Assembly: GCF_035944355.1 (NCBI RefSeq)
Contig: NZ_DASZBH010000016.1
Coordinates: 124,001 to 188,000 of the forward strand
Reading direction: 5' to 3'
DNA from: Frateuria_A sp035944355
Lineage (GTDB): Bacteria > Pseudomonadota > Gammaproteobacteria > Xanthomonadales > Rhodanobacteraceae
Length of the DNA stretch: 64,000 nucleotides
The position numbers were made by a program, and so were the translations under genes. The notes under the pieces are model-generated. The model did no database searches. It was given only the letters and a program-made list of their open reading frames with translations, and was not told the origin of the DNA. This document shows, in pieces, positions 25,501 to 34,900 of the stretch; the first letter of the stretch is position 1; the number at the start of each line of letters is the position of its first letter.

Positions 25501-25742
25501 TACATCTCGTCGACGCCCGGGATGCGCCCCAGGTGCCGCTCCAGCGGCGCCAGGATGGTGCTGGCCATGGTCTGCGCGCTGGCGCCGGGCTGGCTGGCGA
25601 CCACGTACACGCCCGGGAAATCCAGCGAGGGCAGCGCCGCCACGCCCAACAGCAGGTAGGCCCAGAAGCCGGCCAGGGTCAGGCCGAGCGCCAGCAGCGA
25701 GGTGCCGATCGGGCGGCGGATCAGGGGAGCGAAGATGTTCAC
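22557..25742 (-). CDS. RND efflux pump inner-membrane transporter (MdtC/MuxC-like)
   Basis: A 1061-residue proton-driven pump. The start MNIFAPLIRRPIGTSLLALG and the PSLDFPGVYVVASQPGAS block are typical of the MdtB/MdtC and MuxB/MuxC branch. Twelve helices with two large periplasmic loops are seen. The proton-relay aspartates are in the helix 4 segment VLCIGFVVDDAIVVIENIVR. The last part (GIVKKNAILMVDFAL) holds the usual helix 11 lysine. Odd: the membrane-fusion partner, the second RND subunit and an outer-membrane factor are not adjacent, so it would have to borrow partners from elsewhere, for instance the NodT-like channel at 15.5 kb. The 25743-25983 gap upstream offers the only promoter site. 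Confidence 0.94.
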   Translation of the reverse strand: MNIFAPLIRRPIGTSLLALGLTLAGFWAYLLLGVAALPSLDFPGVYVVASQPGASAQTMASTILAPLERHLGRIPGVDEMYGNASEGSASVMVRFTFDRTADSAARDVQAAINAAAPDLPSGMPSPPQYFKFDTSQIPILFITLTSSGLPQDQLFDLTDTLLKPAVAQIPGVAQVQVFGGTPHAVRIELDNDALAAKGLTANDVANALRAANVTSPQGTLSDGRTQMTVTATDGLQTPEEFARLLIAMKKGVPVRLSDVARVYGGQQDKYQAAWFSTPQGNARAVGMQITKRPEANAVATVEAIRAKLPQLRAVLPANVQMSAVFDLTQTTKSALHEVEVALLISIAMVVLVMLVFLRRLRPTLIATLSVPLSLAGAFVAMWALGYTLNTLSLVALVLCIGFVVDDAIVVIENIVRHMEHGMPPLQAALTGVREIGFTVVSITLSLVAVFAPLLFGNNMLVMLLREFSVTLTAAVVISAIVSLTLTPALCGRLLKPEAANPQPPGRIERAVERFDRALLHRYERALDWSMRHRRLMRWQPLILLALTVVLGIAVGKTAGGTFMPDEDTGQLQAQLTADANVSPALLTERVQQVAQIIQADPAVADMLTMLGGQGGGDGGAVGNAAQMFMDLKPRGDGPGERDVGSKKVVERLSKQLDKLPGVRVELSVAQFLSGGGSGDRGGQYEFQLISDNGDDLQPWALKMVRQLREKKEFRDVGSDFDQTGKQQMLKVDRENAARLHVSLGAVDSALYNSFGQNQVSVIYSDINQYRVVLTSAGAETISPESLLNVHVRSSTGQMIPLSALAHIEPNIAPMRIRHHNQLQAATITYNLAEGVDQQTGVKLVEQAAFAAHLPDGMRVDFTGANQRLQQAKSNGMILLLASIVAMYIVLGILYESLGHPLTILSTLPAAGMGAFLAMLVTQTQLSLMAIIAILMLIGIVKKNAILMVDFALVGQRERNQSPPDAIREAALVRFRPITMTTLVAMGAALPLAIGFGIGSEMRQPLGIAIVGGLLVSQLLTLLSTPAIYLWGYDRGIRKAARRQRREEKRRLKALGKQQMAS

Positions 25743-25983
25743 GGGGTGTCCGTACCGCGGGGAAGTCGCGCGGCCGTGGCCGCGCCGGGGGTGCCAGCGT
25801 AGCGCACGGCCGGCGCCGTGTTGGTGGGCCAGGGGATGGGCGAGCTCATGCCCACCTTATGCCGCGCATGCCCCATCGCGGGATGTGCCTGAAGTCCGGC
25901 CCCTGCCGAAAGGCAGGGCCATGGCGGCGCATGGCACGAGCCCTATCCGCCTCTCCTGGCGGATGGGGCACCGCGTCCGGGGT
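25743..25983. other. Intergenic region between btuB and the RND pump gene
   Basis: A 241-bp gap. The best structure is the hairpin at 25901-25918 (separate entry). The rest is GC-rich. I see no clear promoter for the RND gene. Confidence 0.4.
25901..25918 (-). terminator. Hairpin after btuB
   Basis: CCCTGCC (25901-25907) and GGCAGGG (25912-25918) pair around a GAAA loop, about 65 bp beyond the btuB stop. A GNRA-type tetraloop makes it stable. No T-run is present, so it is a weak or factor-assisted terminator, or an mRNA 3'-end stabiliser. Confidence 0.5.
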
Positions 25984-27834
25984 TCAACCGCCGGGCGTAT
26001 AACGCAACGTCAGGTACCAGCTGCGGCCCGGCTGGTTGTAGTAGTAGACCGTTTCGTAGCGGCGGTCGAACACGTTGGCCAGCCGCGCCTCCACCTGCCA
26101 GCCGGGGGCGAAGGCGTAGCTCGCGCGCAGGTCGGTGGTGGCGTAGCCGCCCAGCCGGTGCAGGTTGGCCAGGTCGTCATAGCGCGCGCCGGCGGCGAAC
26201 AGGCTGGCGCCGATGCCGAAGGCGCCGAAGCGCCGGTCCAGGTCGATCCGCGCGGTGCGTTCGGCGCGGCGCGGCAGCAGGTGGCCGTCATTGGCGCCGC
26301 CGTCGCGGTTCAGCGGGCGCTGCAGCGTCAGGTAGCTGTCCAGCTGCCAGCCCGCCAGCTCGGTGCCGAACTGCGCCTCCAGGCCGCCGATGCGCGCGCG
26401 GCTGATGTTGCGCGGAAAGTAGATGGCATCCAGCGCGATCAGCTGCTCGATGGTGGTCTGGTAGGCGTTGAGCGCCCAGTGCCAGCCGGCCTGCTTCTGC
26501 GCCAGCCCCAGCTCGACGCTGCGCGAGGTCTCCGGCTTGAGATCCGGATTGCCTATGCCGAAGGGGTAGTAAAGGTCATTGAAGGTCGGCGCATGGAACG
26601 CGCTGCCCCAGCTGGCCGAGAGCTTGAGGCCGTGGTCGAAGGCATAGCCCCAGGCCGCCGCGCCGGTGGTGTGGCCGCCGAACTGCTGGTTGTCGTCGCG
26701 GCGCGCCGACAGCTGGATCTCGTGGCGGCCGAAGCTGCCCTGGTATTGCGCGTAGCCGCCGGTATCGTCGCGGCTGCTGGCGAGGTAGCCGGTGTCGCTG
26801 GACAGGTGCTCCTGCTGCCAGTCCACGCCCAGCGTGAGCAACTGGTTCTGGGCCAGGCTCAGGTCGTTCTGCCACGAGGCCTGGTTGCGCCGCGAGTTGC
26901 CGTAGCGCATGAACACGCCGTCGTTGTAGGTGCGCGACTCATCCAGGCTCTGGCCGGCGCCGAGGGTCACGTGCCAGGCCGACAGCGGATCGAAGCCCAG
27001 CCGCGCGCCGGCGACCTGTTGCAGGTTGTGGTTCTGGTTGCCGTAGGGCGCACCGTCGAAGTCCACGTGGCCGGCGCTGCGCAGCCAGGTCGCCGCCAGC
27101 TCGGTGCCGTTGTCCCAGCGGTAGCCGGCGTTGGCCAGGGCATTGCGGTTGCGATAGGGATCGCGGTCCGGCTCGTCGACGAAGCAACCGGCGAAGGCTT
27201 CGGCCGCGCCGACCCGGCAGGCATTGATGCCACGGGTGTATTGCCCGCCCACACTCAGGTTGTACCAGGCATGTTTGTCGCCGCCGGAGAGGCCGAACTG
27301 GCCATCGGCGTAGCCGCGGCTGCCGACGCCCAGGCGCAGTGACGGCGTCAGCTGGCCTTCCTGCCGGCCGTGCCGGGTGAAGATCTGGATCACGCCACCG
27401 ATCGCATCGGCGCCGTAGAGGCTCGAACGCGGCCCACGCACCACCTCGATGCGTTCGATCTGGTCCAGCGACAGCTGGTCGAACGCCGGTATGCCCGCGC
27501 TCACGGTGCCCACGCGCACGCCGTCGATCAGCAGCAGGGTATGCGACGAGTTGGTACCGCGCAGGAACAGCGAACTCTGCTGGCCCAGGCCACCGGCCTG
27601 GGTGAAGCTCACGCCGGGCAGCCCCTGCAGCAGGTCGATCAGCGACACCGGCTGCAGCCGGTCGATGTCCTCGCGGGTGATCACGGTGACTGACGACAGG
27701 GCGTCGTCCACCGTGATCGCGGTGCGCGTGGCGGTGACGATCACGGGCGAGAGCGTGGCCGAATCCTGGGGGGCTGCGGCCAAGGCGGCCAGCGGCACAC
27801 CGCACAAGGCGGCGGCGAGCAAGGTCTTCTTCAT
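25984..27834 (-). CDS. btuB: TonB-dependent vitamin B12 receptor BtuB
   Basis: A 616-residue outer-membrane receptor. A signal peptide (MKKTLLAAALCGVPLAALAA) precedes the TonB box LSPVIVTATR. The plug domain (about 40-150) has LIDLLQGLPGVS and the IERIEVVRGPRSSLYGADAIGGVIQI segment, which in BtuB contacts cobalamin. The 22-strand barrel follows and ends ...RYTPGG. Length matches E. coli BtuB (614 aa). A cobalamin riboswitch in the leader makes the B12 assignment firm. No btuCDF or other cobalamin genes lie downstream in the window. The ATG at 27834 is the only start with a proper signal peptide. Confidence 0.95.
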   Translation of the reverse strand: MKKTLLAAALCGVPLAALAAAPQDSATLSPVIVTATRTAITVDDALSSVTVITREDIDRLQPVSLIDLLQGLPGVSFTQAGGLGQQSSLFLRGTNSSHTLLLIDGVRVGTVSAGIPAFDQLSLDQIERIEVVRGPRSSLYGADAIGGVIQIFTRHGRQEGQLTPSLRLGVGSRGYADGQFGLSGGDKHAWYNLSVGGQYTRGINACRVGAAEAFAGCFVDEPDRDPYRNRNALANAGYRWDNGTELAATWLRSAGHVDFDGAPYGNQNHNLQQVAGARLGFDPLSAWHVTLGAGQSLDESRTYNDGVFMRYGNSRRNQASWQNDLSLAQNQLLTLGVDWQQEHLSSDTGYLASSRDDTGGYAQYQGSFGRHEIQLSARRDDNQQFGGHTTGAAAWGYAFDHGLKLSASWGSAFHAPTFNDLYYPFGIGNPDLKPETSRSVELGLAQKQAGWHWALNAYQTTIEQLIALDAIYFPRNISRARIGGLEAQFGTELAGWQLDSYLTLQRPLNRDGGANDGHLLPRRAERTARIDLDRRFGAFGIGASLFAAGARYDDLANLHRLGGYATTDLRASYAFAPGWQVEARLANVFDRRYETVYYYNQPGRSWYLTLRYTPGG

Positions 27835-27964
27835 AGGTATGACGAGCGTTCCTTCGGCCGGGCACCCACGCACGGCCATGCGATGGAGGAGCTGGCCGAT
27901 CGGGCAGGGGGGAAGGAACGCCGGGCAGGCACGCGCCGCACGAGCTCCGGCCCGCCCACCGCAG

Positions 27965-28155
27965 GTCCGCCAGGTAGCGCTCCGGGCCGGTCTCCGGGCT
28001 CGCGAGCGCAGGCTGACCTGCCGGGCGGCGCCTTCCCATGCATCAAGCACAGTGGCGTGGGGCCGTCCGTATCACTCGCTTACCGTTGCGGGGGCAGCGC
28101 CGGCCTTGTCGCGCATTGCGACGCACCGGCTTCCCGTTTCATCCCACGACGATGG
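27965..28155 (-). promoter_or_regulatory. Cobalamin riboswitch (class I, B12 element) in the btuB leader
   Basis: Read on the minus strand from about 28150, the conserved elements occur in order: GAAACGGGAAGCCGGTGCG, then GCTGCCCCCGCAACGGTAA (about 28078-28100), GCCACTG (28048-28054 region), GGGAAGGC (about 28030) and the B12 box AGCCCGGAGACCGGCC (28000-27985). This is a complete adenosylcobalamin-binding fold. About 150 bases of leader remain before the btuB ATG and form the expression platform; a T-poor GC-rich sequence there suggests control by ribosome-site sequestration rather than termination. High B12 would turn btuB off. Confidence 0.95.
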
Positions 28156-28253
28156 TCGCGGAACACCCAGAACGGGACGATCTTACCTAGCGCCATGCGC
28201 AAGCGGCAAGGCACGGCCTGGCGCGGAAACCCTGCCGACAGCGGCCAGCGTCG

Positions 28254-28283
28254 TTGACAAGGCTGTTAGCAAAACGTTACGGT
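28254..28283 (+). promoter_or_regulatory. Candidate promoter of the first Oar-like receptor gene
   Basis: TTGACA at 28254-28259 is a perfect -35 box; TACGGT at 28278-28283 is an acceptable -10 with an 18-bp spacer. It would give a leader of about 115 bases before the ATG at 28405. Nearby the riboswitch-controlled btuB transcript starts in the opposite direction. Confidence 0.5.
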
Positions 28284-28404
28284 CACTCGTGAGAACTTGC
28301 GAATACCGCACGAAAAAGCGGGGATTTTGCAGTTCGAAACGTCGTCTCTGGAGGAAGAGGCGATATCTGTCACTTGCCCAAATTTGGGCTGATGGGGGAG
28401 ATTC

Positions 28405-31400
28405 ATGAGTTCACGTAACTTCTATGCAGGTCGGCCGCTGCGCCGTACGTCCCTGGCCGTCGGACTGGCGGTGACCTTGGGCTTGCTCAATGGCGGCGCG
28501 ATGGCGCAGTCCAACAGCTCCGGCGCCATCTTCGGCCAGGTTTCCGGGCAGACTGCGACCACGGTCGTCATCCAGAACCTGGATACCGGTCTGTCTCGCA
28601 CCGTGCCAGTGGACGCGTCGGGCCGCTATCGCGCTTCGTCGCTGCCCACCGGCCGCTACAAGGTCGCTCTGCAGAACAACGGCACCGAAGTCGGCACGCG
28701 CGACAATGTCGTGGTGAGCATCGCCGGCGCCACTGATGTCTCGTTCACCGGCACAGTCAACGCCACGAATCTCGAAGGTTTGACCGTAGTCGGTTCCGCG
28801 CTGCCTACCATTGACGTGTCCTCGGTGGACACGCGCACCGTGCTTACGGCCGAGCAACTGGCCAAGATCCCGGTGGCCCGCAACGCGATCTCCGCGGCTC
28901 TGCTGGCGCCGGGCGTGGTTCGCGGCGACAGCCGTTTCGGCAACAACGTCATTGCGATGGGTGGCTCGGGCATTTCCGAGAACTCCTACACCATCAACGG
29001 TTACAACATCACCGATCCGCAGTCGAACGAAACATTCTTCCAGATGCCGTTCTGGGCGATCGATCAGGAACAGGTTCTGACCGGCGGCATGGGGGCCGAA
29101 TTCGGGCATTCGACCGGTGGCGTGATCAACGTTGTCGGCAAGCGCGGCGGCAATACCTGGAAGGGCGGCATCGTCATGAACTGGGCGCCCGATTCGCTGC
29201 GCGCCCAACGCGGCAACCTCTACTACCCGAGCAATCCCGACGCGCAGTCGCTCGCCATCGGCACGGGCCCGTTCGGCCATGGTGGCCCGGGCATCACGCA
29301 GCCGTTCGGCTCGAACGGCAAGCTGTACTCGTATCGCAACGGCAACAAAGAGGACCAGCTGAGCACGTCAGTGTATGTGAGCGGTCCGCTGATCAAGGAT
29401 CGCCTGTTCCTGTATGCCGCGGCGGATGTTACCCGCACCACCAGGAGCGGTGTCGGCGGCCTGGCCGCCTACAACAATGACGGCACCCTGACGGCCAGTT
29501 CGATCAACGCACCCACCGGCGCCAATACCTATTGGGACAAGGCCACCAAGTGGTACAGCAAGATCGATTGGAACATCACGGACAGCCATATCCTCGAATT
29601 CACCGGGATGGCCGACAACGACCGCGATCACACCAACTACTACCAATACAACTATCAGACGCTCACGCAGGGCGCTTACCGTGCCGGCTCCGACGGCAAT
29701 ACCAAGAACAGCAACAAGTTGTGGTTGGGCAAGTACACCGGCTATATCACGGACGACTTTACGATCAGCGCGCTCTACGGCCATACGAGCAACGAGCAGC
29801 CGCAGTTGACGCAGATACCCGACTTCCCGCTGGTGCGGGCGGCCGCGACTGCTCCGCAGTTCGTGCGTAGCGCCATGAAGAACCTGCAGCCGTACGGCAA
29901 CCTCTCCAACGGCACCTCGAACAGTACGGACGGCTGGCGTGTCGACCTTGCGTACAAGCTGGGCGACCACGACCTGCGTGCCGGTGTGGACCGCCAGGAA
30001 CTGAAGACCACCACGAGCAGCAACTACGCCAATCAGACCAAGTATGGCGAGGGCGAGGGCCAGAACGGCGGCTACTGGCTCTACGACGGCGACCCGGGCT
30101 ATGGCACGGCCAACGGCGCCATCGTCACCCGCATCCTGCTGCGTTCGGGCGGCGACTACAAGGAAAAGCTCAACGCGTTCTATCTGGAAGACCACTGGCA
30201 GGTCAGCGACCGTTGGCTGGCGTACATCGGCCTGCGCAACGAGTCGTTCGAGAACTACAACAGCTTCGGCAAGGTGTTCATCAAGCAGAGCAACCAATGG
30301 GCGCCGCGTCTTGGCGTCAGCTGGGACGTAAATGGCGATTCCACGACGAAGGTCTACGCCAACCTCGGCCGTTACTACCTCGCGTTGCCCAATGGCGTGG
30401 CAGTGCGCGGCGCCGGTGGCTCGCTCTACACGATGGAGGACTATTCCTTCACGGGCATCGATCCGACCACCAACCTGCCGATCGGTCGCGTCTCGCTTGG
30501 CCCCCCCTCCTCGTCGAATGCCGAGTTCGGCCAGGAACGCGAAGCGCGGACCGCACGCATCAACAACCTGAAGTCGCATTATCAGGACGAGTTGATCCTC
30601 GGCTTCGATCAGCAGCTGACGACCGGCTGGACGGTCGGCGCCAGGGGTATCCTGCGCCGCCTCGAATCGCAGGTAGACGACACCAGCGATCCGCGTCCGG
30701 TCTGCCGCTTCATGGCCGCGAACAACCTGTTCGACGGGCAGTACAGCAGCGTGGCCGATTGCGTGGCCAACATCCCGTACCCGGGCGTGATCTTCAACCC
30801 GGGCAAGGGCGCGGACTTCTACACCGCGCCATACTACGATGCCGATGGCATCAATCCGGATACGTCACGGCTGATCCACGTCACGCTCAGTGCCGCCGAT
30901 CTGGGCATGCCCAAGCCCAAGCGTAAGTACACCCAGTTCAACGCCTATCTGCAGCATTCGTTTGACGGCAAGTGGTTCGGGCGACTTGACTACACCTGGT
31001 CTCACAGCTACGGCAACACCGAGGGCCAGATCAAGTCCGACATCGCCCAAGGCGATGTGGCCGCGTCGCAGGATTGGGATTTCCCGGAGTTCATGCAGTT
31101 TGCCAACGGCAACTTGCCGAACGATCGGCGCCACCAGATCCGTGCGCTGGGCTATTACCAGCTCAACTCGGAATGGATGGTCAGTGCCACCGCACAGGCG
31201 AACTCGGGACGCCCGAAGAACTGCATCGGCCCCTGGTTCGCGGACCCCACCACCGGCCTGTACACCGATCCGGACGGGTACATGGGTCGCGCCGGCTCCA
31301 ACGGTGCGTTCCACGTCTGCTATGGCAAGGCCTCTCCGCGTGGCGAGCTGGGCAATCTGCCCTGGACCTACACGCTCGACCTGGGCGTGCAGTACAGCCC

Positions 31401-31608
31401 GAACTTTGCCAAGAACCAGCTGACCTTCGGCGCGAACGTCTTCAACGTGTTCGATCAGCAGCGTCCGATCACGATCAACGAAACGTCGGTGGGCGGTGCG
31501 GTCAACGCCAGGTCGGGCGGTCAGCCGAACAACCTGTATCAGGCCACGCTGCAGACTTCGCCGGGTCGGTACTTCCGTTTGTCTGCCTCGTACGAGTTCT
31601 CCCTGTAA
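28405..31608 (+). CDS. Oar-like TonB-dependent receptor with carboxypeptidase regulatory-like domain, copy 1
   Basis: A 1067-residue outer-membrane receptor. GGGGGAGA before the ATG is a good ribosome binding site. A signal peptide (to AMA-Q, about residue 35) is followed by a CarboxypepD_reg beta-sandwich (about 38-110, ending LPTGRYKVALQNNGTEV), a TonB-box-like stretch LEGLTVVGSA, a plug (about 125-245, with NSYTINGYNITDPQ and EFGHSTGGVINVVGKRGGN) and a long barrel finishing in FRLSASYEFSL with terminal aromatic/leucine. Oar/SusC-type receptors import large ligands such as peptides or glycans, or take part in secretion. The ligand is unknown. A close paralogue follows, and sulfotransferases lie beyond it. 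Confidence 0.92.
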   Translation: MSSRNFYAGRPLRRTSLAVGLAVTLGLLNGGAMAQSNSSGAIFGQVSGQTATTVVIQNLDTGLSRTVPVDASGRYRASSLPTGRYKVALQNNGTEVGTRDNVVVSIAGATDVSFTGTVNATNLEGLTVVGSALPTIDVSSVDTRTVLTAEQLAKIPVARNAISAALLAPGVVRGDSRFGNNVIAMGGSGISENSYTINGYNITDPQSNETFFQMPFWAIDQEQVLTGGMGAEFGHSTGGVINVVGKRGGNTWKGGIVMNWAPDSLRAQRGNLYYPSNPDAQSLAIGTGPFGHGGPGITQPFGSNGKLYSYRNGNKEDQLSTSVYVSGPLIKDRLFLYAAADVTRTTRSGVGGLAAYNNDGTLTASSINAPTGANTYWDKATKWYSKIDWNITDSHILEFTGMADNDRDHTNYYQYNYQTLTQGAYRAGSDGNTKNSNKLWLGKYTGYITDDFTISALYGHTSNEQPQLTQIPDFPLVRAAATAPQFVRSAMKNLQPYGNLSNGTSNSTDGWRVDLAYKLGDHDLRAGVDRQELKTTTSSNYANQTKYGEGEGQNGGYWLYDGDPGYGTANGAIVTRILLRSGGDYKEKLNAFYLEDHWQVSDRWLAYIGLRNESFENYNSFGKVFIKQSNQWAPRLGVSWDVNGDSTTKVYANLGRYYLALPNGVAVRGAGGSLYTMEDYSFTGIDPTTNLPIGRVSLGPPSSSNAEFGQEREARTARINNLKSHYQDELILGFDQQLTTGWTVGARGILRRLESQVDDTSDPRPVCRFMAANNLFDGQYSSVADCVANIPYPGVIFNPGKGADFYTAPYYDADGINPDTSRLIHVTLSAADLGMPKPKRKYTQFNAYLQHSFDGKWFGRLDYTWSHSYGNTEGQIKSDIAQGDVAASQDWDFPEFMQFANGNLPNDRRHQIRALGYYQLNSEWMVSATAQANSGRPKNCIGPWFADPTTGLYTDPDGYMGRAGSNGAFHVCYGKASPRGELGNLPWTYTLDLGVQYSPNFAKNQLTFGANVFNVFDQQRPITINETSVGGAVNARSGGQPNNLYQATLQTSPGRYFRLSASYEFSL

Positions 31609-31648
31609 GGAAAACAACCGCGGCGATCGCCCGCCGCGGTTACTACTT

Positions 31649-31676
31649 GCCGCCGGTTTTCCGGCGGCTTTTTTTT
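31649..31676 (+). terminator. Rho-independent terminator of receptor copy 1
   Basis: Stem GCCGCCGG (31649-31656), TTTT loop, CCGGCGGC (31661-31668), then eight T residues to 31676. This is a textbook intrinsic terminator 40 bp beyond the stop, so the second receptor gene must have its own promoter. Confidence 0.95.
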
Positions 31677-31978
31677 GCCTCGCGTGGACTCGCTGCGTCC
31701 GGATGCCGGTTGAGGTACCACTCTCGGCCCCAGCCCAGGCAGGAGGGTTCGAAAGAAGTTGGCGATACGCAATAACTTACGTTCGTCCAAGTTGCTAAAA
31801 AATAGTTGACGCTGCGTTAGGCGGGCGGTAGGTTCGCCGTGAGAAGACGCCGGGGTTGGACTCGTGGGGCGGACGTGCCGCCCAGGAGCAGGAAGGCGTT
31901 GGACCGTCTGGACGTGGGCTAATCCACGATCCGACTTTTTTCAGGCCCGGCGATGGGTCGATCTGGGGAGATCTCTCG
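31677..31978 (+). promoter_or_regulatory. Leader and promoter region of receptor copy 2
   Basis: A 302-bp gap. It contains a promoter candidate with TTGACG at 31806-31811 and TAGGTT at 31829-31834 (17-bp spacer), giving a leader of about 140 bases. An AT-rich run (31793-31806) precedes the -35, as an UP element would. The leader ends in CTGGGGAGATCTCTCG, like the GGGGGAGATTC before copy 1. I see no riboswitch-like fold. Confidence 0.6.
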
Positions 31979-34900
31979 ATGAATAAGCGTTACATGCCGC
32001 ACGGGGCCCAGCCTCGTCGCACTGCCCTGACGGTGGCACTTGCCATGGGGCTTGGCTTCACCGGCTTCGCCTACGGCCAGGCCACCACCGGCAACATCTT
32101 CGGCACCGCTCCGGCCGGCGCCGGCGAAACCGTGGTGGTCAAGGGTGCCAACGGTACCGCCCGTGAAGTGACGGTGGGTGCGGATGGCCGCTACTCGGTC
32201 AGCGGCCTGCCGGTAGGCCGCTACTCGGTCAGCCTGCAGAAGGGTGGCCAGGTACTGGCTTCGCAGGACAACGTTACCGTTACTCCGGGCGGCGGCACTT
32301 CGGTACCTTTCGCCGCGGCCAGCGCAACCAATGCGCAGAACCTGGGCGCCGTGCAAGTGGTCGCCAGCGCGTTGCCGGCCATCGACGTCACCAGCGTCAA
32401 TTCCAGCACCATCATCACTGCGGCCGATTTGGCGAAACTGCCAGTGCAGCGCAGCGCCGAGTCCATCGCGCTGCTCGCTCCTGGCACCGCCAGCGGCAGT
32501 AACTACTTCACCGGCCCGGGCAATCACTCGCTGGTGTCGTTCGGCGGCTCGAGCGTGACCGAGAACGCCTACTACGTGAACGGCTACAACACCGGCGAGC
32601 CGTACAAGAACCTCGGCGGCTTCCAGTTGCCCTACGGCGCGATCGACCAGCAGGAAACGCTTACGGGCGGATACAACGCCAAGTACGGTCGTTCCGACGG
32701 CGGCGTGATCAACCAGATCGGCAAGCGCGGCACCAACGAATGGCATTTCGGTGCCCAGGTTGCCTGGGAGCCGCGGTTCCTGGAATGGAACCCGGTCAAC
32801 AACTACTACGGCCACCCGGCCGTCCCGGCCTCGACCAGCCAGGTCAACTACGCGCTGGAAAATCCGGCGCTGGCGGGCACGCTGCACCAGTACCGCAACG
32901 ACAACAAGAAGTGGGAAACGATCTACTCCGCCTACGTGGGCGGTCCGCTGATCAAGGACAAGCTGTTTATGTTCTTGGCAGCCGAGACTACGAAGACGCA
33001 ATCCAACAATGTGGAGCTGGCGTCTGCGGCGAAGGTTCAGTACAACACCGACAAGGACACCAAGTTCTACGGCAAGTTGGACTGGAACATCACGGAAAAC
33101 AACGTCCTGGAACTGACGGCGCTAAAGAACCGCAGCAGCCTCGGGGCGGGCAGCACCTACAATTTCGACTACAGCACGCTGAAGTCGGGTGCGTTCTCCA
33201 CGAACAATGACGTGACCAAGGACAATGCGCAGTTCTATGTCGGTCACTTCACCAGCTACATCACCGATGCCGCCACGCTGAGCATCCTGTACGGCAAGGG
33301 CAAGTTCCAGGATCCGACGGTCTACGCCCGGAGCGCCGACAGTGCGCTGCCGTTCATTTCCCGTCCTTACAACGAGGACCCGACCCTCTTGCCGCCGGGC
33401 ACGGGGCCGAACGGCATCAACAACGGCCAGCCCAACACCAGCTGGCTGTCGAGCAGCGCCAGCAACGGCACCCATGGCTTGCGCGTCGACTTCGACTACA
33501 AGCTGGGCGACCACGACCTGGCCGTCGGTATCGACAACATGTCGTACAAGGCCCGCAATCAAGGGCCGAACCAGCAGAACCCGTTCAACCCCGCGTTGAA
33601 CTACTACTGGCGCTACCTCCCCGGCACCGTTGTGGAGAAGCGCGAGATCGGCTGGCAAACCAGCATGACGATGAACCAGAAGGCCTACTACCTGCAGGAT
33701 ACTTGGCAGGTCACGTCCAACGTGTTGCTGGAGGTCGGTGTCCGCAACGACCACTTCACCAACTACAACGACGTCGGCCAGGCATTCGTCGACGAGAAGA
33801 ACCAGTGGGAGCCCCGCATCGGCGCCAGCTGGGACGTGAACGGGGACTCCTCGTTCAAGGTCTACGGCAACGTGGGTCGCTACTACCTTGCGCTGCCCGA
33901 CAACGCGGCCGAGCGCGCGGCGAATATCTCGACCTACCTGACCACCGATTACAGTTACACCGGCATCGACCCGGCTACTGGTGTCCCGACCGGCCTCACC
34001 GCGCTCGGTCCGACGACCTCGCCTGACGGCGAAAAGGGCGTTCCGAAGGATCCGAAGGAAGTCACCGCGCGCAATCTCAAGCCCGAGTACCTGGACGAGT
34101 TCATCGCCGGCTTCGACAAGAAGCTGAACGACAACTGGAACTACGGCGCCAAGGCCATGTGGCGCGACCTGAAGACCGCTATCGACGATGAGTGTTCGCC
34201 GGGCCATATCGCGACCAAGATGGCGGCACAGGGTGTAGACCCGGCTACGACTTCCCCGGGTGGCGCCTACTACGATTCGCTCTATGGCGCGTCGTACTGC
34301 CGCCTGATCAACCCCGGCCAGACGAACACCATGTTCGTGAAGTCGGCCGACACCACCCATCCTGACCTGCTCGTGTCCATGACCCAGCAGGATTGGGGCT
34401 ACCAGCAGGGCGTCAAGCGCAAGATCGGTTCGCTGGACCTGTACTTGGAGCACCCGTTCGACGGCAAGTGGCAGGGGCGTGTGGACTACACCTACACCCG
34501 CGGCTTCGGCAACACCGAGGGCCAGGTGCGCTCGGACTTCGGCCAGGCTGACGTCTCCAAGACCGAGGACTGGGATTCCTGGCAGCTCATGGACGGCGCG
34601 AACGGTGAGCTCGCCAACGTCCGCAAGCATCAGCTCCGCTTCCGTGGCGCCTACCAGATCACCCCGGAGTGGCTGGTGTCCGGTACCTTGCTGGTCCAGT
34701 CGGGCTATCCGCAGGAGTGCCTGGGCTACTACGGCCCGGGCGGTTCCGGCAAGGCCTACTATGGCCCCGGCAAGCCGGGTGACCCGTCCGGCTACAACAA
34801 CTATGGCAGCGGCAATTATCACTGGTGCCATGGTGTGCGCATGCCCGCGGGCACGGTTGGCCATACCCCGTGGACCAAGCTGCTCAACCTCGGCGTGCAC

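Noticed and set aside
23046..25802. A 918-residue frame antisense to the RND transporter gene
   Set aside because: Same composition bias and no protein motifs; the opposite strand encodes a complete RND pump.
31856..31978. A 41-residue N-terminal extension of receptor copy 2
   Set aside because: It would bury the signal peptide. The region reads as mRNA leader, with the receptor start at the ATG at 31979.
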